Shown here: one piece after another, positions 56,947-64,000 of the stretch
How the letters are laid out: every line of letters begins with the position of its first letter
Position numbering within the stretch: the first letter of the stretch is position 1
Origin: Perkinsus marinus ATCC 50983
Lineage: Eukaryota > Perkinsozoa > Perkinsida > Perkinsidae
DNA length: 64,000 nt
Assembly (NCBI RefSeq): GCF_000006405.1
Contig: NW_003202922.1
Coordinates: 90,837-154,836 of the forward strand
Direction: 5' to 3'
Program-made: the position numbers and the translations under genes
Notes under the pieces: generated by a model
What the model was told of the DNA's origin: nothing
Seen by the model: only the letters and a program-made list of their open reading frames with translations
Database searches by the model: none

Positions 56947-56979
56947 AATACAGATTTCCCACCAACCGCAAGATATGGG
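56947..56979. repeat. 33-bp direct repeat, right copy
   Basis: Same as 53584-53616 with one mismatch. Confidence 0.8.
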
Positions 56980-57425
56980 GGACACTGCATCAAATCTAAG
57001 CGAGATGCATAAAAACCGAAGAATATCAGCGCGCGCCATTAATGGGAAGTGAAGGTTGATATCCACGTGATGACCGTAACGCAAGTGAGAATCTAAACTG
57101 CAAATTCCAAAAAAAACAAGAACAGAACAAGAAGCAGGTGAAAGCGGAGAAAGGGAAACCCGAAACCCGACGGGAAACCAGAACCCCGAACTGTTGTCCA
57201 AGGCCAGGCTGCAATCCAAGGCTAAGTCGAAATGCAGGTGGGAGCGCGCGCTAAACTTCTTTACGTAGAAAAGAGGCCCATTCTTTAGAAATGAGGATTT
57301 CCTCGCGAGTGTTTTGCTCCCATGAACGTACAGCAGGCTGGGTTGACGCCGTAGAAGATACTGAGAGCTGAGATGCAGCATGAATATGTGGGCGCTGCAG
57401 GGAAAACACCGGTTGCTGAGATGTA

Positions 57426-57443
57426 CCCCCCCCCCCCCCCCCC
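57426..57443. repeat. Poly-C run, 18 bases
   Basis: Uninterrupted C run (G run on the minus strand). Length is prone to sequencing error. Confidence 0.9.
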
Positions 57444-57599
57444 TCAGTACTGACATTCTCAGGGGCGAAAGGCGGAGCCATCTTGTGCATAGAAGCTATC
57501 AAAATATGGGGACATTGCCCGAGTGAAGCGTATCCCCGGCAGCTACACGATAGAGTATGACCAGGCAGACCCACCCCAACAACCATGTGCACTCGGAGG

Positions 57600-57960
57600 A
57601 ACTTCTCCCCGAGGCGACGGGACGAGTAGTAGCAGTAGCAGTGATAGTAGCGCCATGTCTTCTCCTCCCATCCCTCGAAGTGGTGATGGGACAAGTAGTA
57701 GTACCAGTAGCAGTAGTAGCGCCATGTCTATTCCTCCATCCCTCGAAGTGGTGATGGGACAAGTAGTAGTAGGAGTAGCAGTAGTAGCAGTAGTAGTAGC
57801 GCCATGTCTACTCCTCCCATCCCTCGAAGTGGTGATGCGACAAGTAGTAGTAGCAGTAGTAGTAGCGCCATGTCTACTCGTCCCATCCCTCGAAGTGGTG
57901 ATGCGACAAGTAGTAGTAGCGCCATGTCTACTCCTCCCATCCCCCGAAGTGCATCTTCTA
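57600..57960. repeat. Minisatellite with AGT-rich and ccatccctcgaag blocks
   Basis: Four to five irregular units of about 55-80 bp; each has gccatgtctactcctcccat, ccctcgaagtggtgatg and a run of agtagtagcagtagt of varying length. In one plus frame the units read SxPPIPRSGDxTSSSS, so a Ser-rich repeat protein is possible, but the frame shifts between units (open frames 57523-58104 and 57804-57992) and no start is convincing. Confidence 0.85.
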
Positions 57961-58150
57961 CCATCATCAAAGCCATGCATCTCATATCGTAACTACACTT
58001 TAATACATCATCTCCCCATAGTCGATGTAATCCTCATAACAACCATACATTACCCCACATCAGGGGCTGTAAACCTTTTTGCCATGGTGATGGGACACAT
58101 ATAATAGATGATGGATCTCATCCGCAGAAGAGTATTATAAGCCCCTCATA

Positions 58151-59026
58151 ATGTGTTGTTATCTATCTATAAGCATCCTTTTCACGTGTTGCTACCTGTC
58201 CACATCTCAAGAATGGACATATAGTGACCAAGGGTCATGGCCTGGGTACTGTACAACGGGTCAGAGACAGAGTCCCATCAATATTCAGATCCCCAATGCT
58301 GGGGTACCTCCATTTTCCATCAATTATGGTATTGCCCGTGGTGTTACTGTTCATGCTGAGATTGACATGGCCTTGGAAGTCCCCGATGCAAACAACTTCA
58401 CTGTAAGAGGTGTTTATGGTTTGGGGGAGGATATCTTCCGTCTCACCTATATGGATATGCATTGGGGTACGGACAGCTCTCGAGGGAGTGAACATCAGTT
58501 CAATGGTACCCCCTACGCCTTCGAATATCATTTCGCCCATTACAACAGCAAATATCGTGACTTCGCTGAAGCCTTAAATCACCCAGATGGGGTTGTTGCT
58601 ATAGGCGTTCTTTATACGGTTGGTGATCCAGCGCCTGGGCTTAGTGAGGCTTTAGACTCGATGAACGCTAGTAATATGGGAGCGCTAGACTCCTTCAATG
58701 TGGAGGCCATGACCCCTCAAGATTTATCAACCAACTTCTATCTTTACAATGGGTCTGGTAGTACTCCTGATTGTGAGGAAGTTATGGTATGGATTGTTGC
58801 TAAGACGATCCAGACAATCAGCGAGGATCAACTGAATAGGCTGAGGACACTAAGGCATAATGGAGTCTCCATTGGCCCTAACTATCGTCAAACCCAAGCA
58901 TTGAATGGGAGGAGGATTCTTGACTCCACCCTTACAGACAACAATTCTGTCCCTAAACCTTTCAGAGCATCTTGGTTCATACTTATTCTTATCATCATCG
59001 TTCCATCGTTGATTATAGGGAAGTGA
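58151..59026 (+). CDS. Alpha-carbonic-anhydrase-like membrane/secreted protein
   Basis: Single exon, 291 aa, ATG at 58151. Residues 1-20 are a signal peptide ending near STSQEW; the C-terminus has a hydrophobic segment (ASWFILILIIIVPSLII), so the domain would face outside, tail-anchored or GPI-linked. Family marks: GQRQSPINI, GSEHQFNG, YHFAHYN and the strand EEVMVWIV. The zinc centre is altered: where the family has FHFHWG, this protein has MDMHWG, so the first His is Asp; the second His and the one in EYHFAH remain. The family's LTTP is GSTP. Active enzymes interconvert CO2 and bicarbonate; with this ligand change it may be a binding protein or use an Asp ligand. Confidence 0.85.
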   Translation: MCCYLSISILFTCCYLSTSQEWTYSDQGSWPGYCTTGQRQSPINIQIPNAGVPPFSINYGIARGVTVHAEIDMALEVPDANNFTVRGVYGLGEDIFRLTYMDMHWGTDSSRGSEHQFNGTPYAFEYHFAHYNSKYRDFAEALNHPDGVVAIGVLYTVGDPAPGLSEALDSMNASNMGALDSFNVEAMTPQDLSTNFYLYNGSGSTPDCEEVMVWIVAKTIQTISEDQLNRLRTLRHNGVSIGPNYRQTQALNGRRILDSTLTDNNSVPKPFRASWFILILIIIVPSLIIGK

Positions 59027-60773
59027 TATAGCCTTAGAATTAGGACTATATAGACACTTCCCTTCGTATCTCATTCTACTCCTTCTTGGTCGTCTCCATT
59101 ATTATAATGTCTGTAACCCTGCCGTCCGATTATTTGTGTTCAAGTGCATTAGAGCACCTAGAAGCATCATTATCTTGAACGTTGGAGAGCATAACACAAT
59201 GCAGTTGTAGTTGGATCAAAAGAGTATATATTATCTTGCTTTTTTGTTCTCCAGTACCAAGGCGGTTTCATGCTTGGCGTGCGCTACTGAAGATATTAAT
59301 TATGAGGAGTGTGAGCACATCATAGACAGCATTAAGTTGTTATAGGAATGATCTCTATAAACCATACCGACACATTTACTAGTTAGCCTGTGGCACTGGT
59401 AGATGTGTATCGTAATCACCAATGGCGCTCGCCACAGTACTCTCACTTCGTCTTCTGTTAATGAAACGACTCTGCATGAAACGGCTGGCCCCCGCTGAGC
59501 CCAGATGTGTAGGATTGAGGATGATTAAGATTATCTCTCTCTACTTCGCCACTTACCTGGTTGTGTTATCCGACATGACGACCCCTTCTACGACTGGGCA
59601 TGGGAAACAACAAGCCTAACTGCCTCCTCTGCCATTAACATGATGAGTGCCTTGTGGGCAATACACCCTCCCTCATTCCAACCAACACAGAGCTGAATAC
59701 GCTCTGAAGTTATGCCAATGCTGTACGACAACGACAGTACTACTGTCACAGTAGTAGCGGCAGCTCACGTATTTCATTTGTCCATTCTGGAATCCTTGCT
59801 GGAATCGATTTTAAGAATCGTGTCTACTGAGCGCGAGTCTGAATTGATTCTGGAAGCGCTTCCGAGATCGATTTTCAACTTTCAAAATCGTGTTTATTGA
59901 ACACGACTTCGATTTTGAGAATCGATTCCAACATCGCACACAGCCGTGTGTGAGGCTTCTCGTTGTCTGCTTCTCTCGAATGCAGCAGCGGCTAATGGCT
60001 AACTGCGGCAACGCGTACAATGGTGGGATAAAAGGCCGCCTTTTCCACGGCAGAGGTACATATTTTCTTTACTAATTGTTATATATTTTTTTTCGTATAT
60101 GTATACATACGTAGTAGAGTTGAGTTTATTATATCACAATATCTGAGCGAAGCTGGGGGGAATTACTCTGAAGGAGGACTTCATCAATGTTGTGAAGTCG
60201 AACTTTTCGCATCTCGGGGAAATATTATCTTCTTTCTGGGCTATAGTATATTGATTCAACTTTCTGAACAATTTCAGAATAGCAGTTTTTTCACGGATAT
60301 TATCTGTGGAACTACGTTGGCGCGCGAGGGTGTGCTTCCTAACGCCCCTGTAGTTTTGGTGGTCAGTCTGGAGTGATTGACGAGTACAGGAAAATAGATC
60401 ATTTTCGAATTTCGAACTGCCACTCAAATTAGTCTTGGAGAAATAAGGAGGGGGTTATTCTAGGGCTATCTCGAGGACTCTAATCTGCTGATCCATCGGT
60501 CGCGATATGCCGACGGAGAGGTATAGCAAGTAGATGAGAAAATAGTCTGTAGTTTGGTTACAGCTCATGGTTACCACGAGCACCAGAAACGGTGACGATC
60601 TTATGGACGGTATATCACCTAGGTTCATCGAATCAATTCTGGCATCGTATTTGAATATGGAAATAAATTTTTTTGGAGGATTTTATTGATGCGAACGCTA
60701 TGATGCTACTCAGAGTATTGCTCGGGTGACGAAGTAGTATAAATCTGAATAATTTTCTCTTCGTTCTCTTGCC
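59027..60773. other. Intergenic region
   Basis: Holds the 3' flank of the carbonic-anhydrase-like gene, the inverted repeat at 59800-59930 and the upstream region of the coiled-coil gene. Short open frames on both strands lack convincing composition. Confidence 0.4.
59800..59930. repeat. 131-bp imperfect inverted repeat (MITE-like)
   Basis: Begins tggaatcgattttaagaatc and ends gattttgagaatcgattcca; the 21-bp ends are inverted repeats with one mismatch. Further gattc/gaatc units inside pair as well, so the whole could fold as a hairpin. Confidence 0.75.
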
Positions 60774-63547
60774 ATGTCATCACCACCTACATCACCGGAG
60801 TTGCCCAAGTACGCGGAGAGGGTCGCGGGTTCACGGCCACAGGGAATGGAAGCTAAACTGGCAGAAGCACTTGATAACGAGTGGAAGAGGACTGAGGAGT
60901 GTCGTGAGAAGGAAAGGGAGATTTGTGAGCTGCGGAAAAGGTAATAAGGACGGTGGTTGTTGTAGATGTTATTGAAGACTTTGTCGCATTCCAACTCTGA
61001 GGAAATTTGAATCGTCGGATAGTAGTAATACGGTGGTAGATAATGAGGGGGTTGTTCTTATGAACGACTATGTGGTATTTGATCTTGTCACGCAGGCCTG
61101 GAGGAATTTCAACTTGTCTTGTGGTTTTGGGGGGATTTTGAATTGCCGAGGAGTAGTCGTAATACCATCTTTTTGTTGTTAAAACGATCGAATTTGGAAA
61201 ATGAATTTTTGTCCATACATGTGAATTAATGAGGATATGGCGACTGCGCGTGAGGCCGCTGAAGGTGAGCGTGTGTGATAGAGCAGTTTTGATGAGATGT
61301 TTGTGAGTTGAATAGAGTTTCACCCTAGTGATATGAAAAACATATTTCACGACTACTGCATATCACCGCGAATATCGCGTTTTACACCAAGTTTTTCGCC
61401 AATTCACGAAAAACGGGTTGTGAAACTCCAGTGAATGAGCGAATATGGCGAAAAAGTTTACTTCATGGGGCGCCTCTTAGGAAGGCCTTAGCTTTGACAC
61501 CCAGCGTTAGTTTATGATCTGCGATGTGGTTATTCAGTTTTACTTGGAATTGTAGGTTGAGAGAGTTCGAAAGAGATATAGAGCGGGGGCGCTTATTGGG
61601 CAGTGGGGAAAATGAGGGGGATGATGTAAAGCTGATGAAAGAGATGAGGAGTCTTGAGGAACAGGTAAGGGCGGCAGGGTGGCTCCTCGTGGTTGATCGG
61701 GGAAGGTTAGATCTGAGCTAATGGAGATTGATATGCTAATTTGTGGATTTCATAGCATAAAGTTCGTTTCTGAAATGATCAGTGGAGTTTCACCCTAGTG
61801 ATATGAAAAACACTAGTGAAAAACATGTTTCACGACTATTGCATATCACCGCGAATATCGCGTTTTTCACCGAGTTTTACGCCACTTCACGTAAAACGGG
61901 TGGAACTCTAATGATCTCATTAAGACTTCAAAAACAGGTGGGAGGAAAAAATTGGATTTTTTTTCGCGAAAAAAATGGGGAAATGATTGGAAATTTTGGT
62001 AAAAGAGTGAATTTGTCTATAACATCATTGATCAATTTTGGTAGGTGGACGAGTGGAAGGATAAGGAGGTGGAGGCGTTGACGAGAGTGAGGGAGTTGGA
62101 GGGTGAGAGGGACCGAGCTCTTGAGGAGGCGCGATGCCTTGAGGAGAAGCTGCAACAAGAGCGGCAGAAAAGGCTGGCTCTCGAAAGGGCTGAGGAGGAG
62201 TTGAGAACGCAGGTATACATATATTAAATTTTTAGACTATATAAATTTGGAGCACTGTAGTGTTCGTAAGTATGTTTGCTCTACTCAGCTGAGGTTAGGA
62301 GTAGGATTTTTATATTGTCACCAACACGTGTAGTCGAGTATATGCATTTTTTCTCACGTTGCGCGGGTGAGAATGAGAAGCTGAGAGTTTCAAGATTTTA
62401 TATATCAGTGATGGATCTTGTCGTGTGTGTATTAATGGAGTTTCACCTGTTTTACGTGAAGTGGCGTAAAACTCGGTGGAAAACGCGATGTTCAGTAGTC
62501 GTGAAATATGTTTTTCACTAGTGTTTTTCATATCACTAGGGTGAAACTCCAATGAATCAAATCCGTTAGGAATAAAAGAGAACACAGGATTGGGTGTATT
62601 CTGTAATTTTACTCCAACTGAAATTCTCAAGAGGAGCACATTTCAACGACGACTAGTCTGCAGTTTGTGTGCTATGTCTACGTTGAGAATATCAGTGGAC
62701 GTAAAACAACAAGGATAGGAGAGAAAATTTAAATTGAAATTTAAATTCGTTTCTAAGCACGAGAATTGACTCGTGGTAGTTTACGGTCTCTTATATACGC
62801 TGTCGAAAATTGATAGTACGCGCAGCATAGGGAGCGAAAATACGGGTGGAGAGGAAACTTTTTCTACAGAATGATTTTGAAGCTAAAACTATGAATTTAA
62901 GGCGCTCTTATAAGGTTATATTGCATGGAACCTGTCTGCAATTGATTTTATGGAGTTTCACCCTAGTGATATGAAAAACACTAGTGAGAGATATATTTCA
63001 CGACTACTGCATATCACCGAGAATATCGCGTTTTTCACAGAGTATTACACCACTTCACGTAAAACGGGTGAAACTCCACTGTATGTAATCTCACCTATTT
63101 TTCCAAGAAGCTTTTCCTTTCCCTTGTCCACTTACGAGTCGTGTTCATTCGCACGAAACATAATCCTCGTATTTTTCAATCGTTGGGAGAAAGTTGGTAT
63201 TCGTATAAGAAGTATATTAATAGTGATTTGGTGATAGGGAAAGGTTTGCCTTATAGTCTTCCGTGCTCTGTTGTTGTTATTCTCAGTGTAAGCAATTGGA
63301 GAAAAAAATATCAGTTTTACGGGAGGAGAACTCAACACTGGAAGATGAGAAGCAGATGGTCAGTTAAAGTCATCACATCTTTTCATGTGTGACAATTGCT
63401 GGTCTCAGGCAATAGAAGGTCACTCGGCGGTTTGCAACAGACTGTATAATGTCCAGGCTGAATTGGATAGCGCTCTGGAGGAGCTGCGTACGAGGAGGGG
63501 AAGGTCCTCGACAACGGGGATATGCAGTTTGGAGGCAGAGTTGGAAG
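60774..63547 (+). CDS. Coiled-coil protein, 3' end beyond the window
   Basis: Exons 60774-60940, 61556-61664, 62045-62212, 63287-63358 and 63409-63547 join in frame (GT-AG) and continue into an intron after 63547. After MSSPPTSPELPKYAERV the product is almost entirely charged heptads: EALDNEWKRTEECREKE, REFERDIERG, RVRELEGERDRALEEA, KLQQERQKRLALERAEEEL, KQLEKKISVLREEN and VQAELDSALEELRTRR. It resembles many long coiled-coil proteins (golgins, basal-body or cytoskeletal proteins) and cannot be assigned. Three of the four complete introns, and the start of the fifth, carry family A or B elements. Confidence 0.8.
61315..61430. mobile_element. Family B element in first intron of coiled-coil gene
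   Basis: Starts gagtttcaccctagtgatat, contains catatcaccgcgaatatcgc, and ends gttgtgaaactcca; the right end carries an insertion relative to other copies. Confidence 0.88.
61783..61910. mobile_element. Family B element in second intron
   Basis: Starts tggagtttcaccctagtgat, contains gcatatcaccgcgaatatcg and ttacgccacttcacg, ends gggtggaactcta. Confidence 0.9.
62253..62364 (+). mobile_element. Family A element, shortened, in third intron
   Basis: Starts near cactgtagtgttcg, contains caccaacacgtgtagtcgag, and ends ttttttctcacgttg; a diverged, deleted copy. Confidence 0.6.
62436..62551. mobile_element. Family B element, opposite orientation, in third intron
   Basis: Starts tggagtttcacctgttttac and ends tagggtgaaactcca; the core is the reverse complement of the other copies. 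Confidence 0.9.
62951..63078. mobile_element. Family B element, second copy in third intron
   Basis: Starts tggagtttcaccctagtgat and ends cgggtgaaactcca, with catatcaccgagaatatcgc inside. Confidence 0.9.
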
Positions 63548-63611
63548 GTGAGGGGAAGAAGTTTAAATTATTTCCAAATTTTGAAAAATTTCTATTAGTA
63601 TGGTAGTAACG

Positions 63612-63877
63612 CAGTGTTAGAATATATGTTCGCTTCTTAGGAGTTTACACACCACTTGGGTAAAAGTGTTTAGAAATCAATAAAGAAACATATACTACAA
63701 TGAAAATGAAAATTTAAAAAAGAAATAAATTTAAAAAATTTAGAAAATATTTTGAGAATTTTTTAGAAAATAATTTAAAGATAAAAAAGAAACTTGGTTT
63801 CTTAGAACAATAGGAAACCAAATTTTATATGTATCACCAACACATGTGGTTGACCATGTACATATTCTTCCTCACTG
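63612..63877 (+). mobile_element. Family A element with AT-rich insertion, in fifth intron
   Basis: Starts cagtgttagaatatatg and ends catattcttcctcactg. The core is interrupted by about 100 bp of A/T-rich sequence (63695-63800), making it longer than the other copies. Confidence 0.8.
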
Positions 63878-64000
63878 AGAGAGGTCACTAGAATATGCTC
63901 ATATTCTCTACGGAATCTCTGCGGCTCTGAGAAAGCACAGACGAAATTGGGAATAAGGGGGAAAAATTTGATAGGAAAATTTTGCAAAGTTGTTCGGGAA

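Noticed and set aside
57251-57980. Minus-strand His/Thr-rich or Leu-rich proteins over the minisatellite
   Set aside because: Every frame of the array is open by virtue of its repeat content; compositions such as poly-Leu or HHHFEGW repeats give no sign of a real protein.

Overview
The window looks like nuclear DNA of a protist, most probably an alveolate such as Perkinsus; that name is an inference from gene style and content, not from a search. Coding regions are dense, lie on both strands and are cut by many very short GT-AG introns, mostly 40-90 nt. Reading frames of conserved proteins (PanC, RabGGTase alpha, HslU, NF-YB, Uso1/p115, ABCA) only become continuous when these introns are removed. 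Two eukaryotic tRNA-Ala genes, a non-LTR retrotransposon and small inverted-repeat elements agree with this. There are no operons or Shine-Dalgarno sites. All exon joins were deduced by eye and checked only by frame arithmetic.

Layout. 1-4.0 kb: plus-strand coding remnants in shifting frames, probably a decayed gene. 4.4-12.7 kb: minus-strand genes for a small one-helix membrane protein, pantothenate synthetase (9 exons), Rab geranylgeranyltransferase alpha (10 exons), an AAGAB/p34-like adaptor-binding protein and an NF-YB-like histone-fold protein. 12.9-17.8 kb: an atypical protein kinase and a phosphate permease, both minus. 18.2-20.8 kb: small plus-strand genes, including a protein with repeated RLY motifs. 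21.1-24.7 kb: HslU ATPase (minus), with a tRNA-Ala inside one intron on the other strand and a second tRNA-Ala just upstream of the gene. 25.3-31.1 kb: a Uso1/p115-like vesicle tether (minus). 31.1-32.5 kb: a divergent intergenic region with a 31-bp minisatellite. 32.5-34.7 kb: a kelch-type protein. 35.5-42.7 kb: a full-length ABCA transporter with a 100-N assembly gap. 45.1-48.1 kb: a two-domain VOC protein and a secreted-type 2OG-Fe(II) oxygenase. 48.5-51.3 kb: an unidentified coiled-coil/Ser-rich gene (minus). 51.5-57.0 kb: a repeat-rich block with a tetraspan gene and a LINE remnant. 58.2 kb: an alpha-carbonic-anhydrase-like protein that lacks one zinc histidine. 60.8 kb to the end: a coiled-coil gene running out of the window.

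How the parts relate. Several genes serve vesicle traffic (RabGGTase alpha prenylates Rabs, AAGAB assists clathrin adaptors, Uso1 tethers vesicles), but their closeness need not mean co-regulation. The most distinctive signal is two families of short inverted-repeat elements (A, about 150-170 bp; B, about 80-130 bp). They sit almost entirely in introns or between genes; one A copy makes up three quarters of an ABCA intron and B copies occupy every long intron of the last gene.
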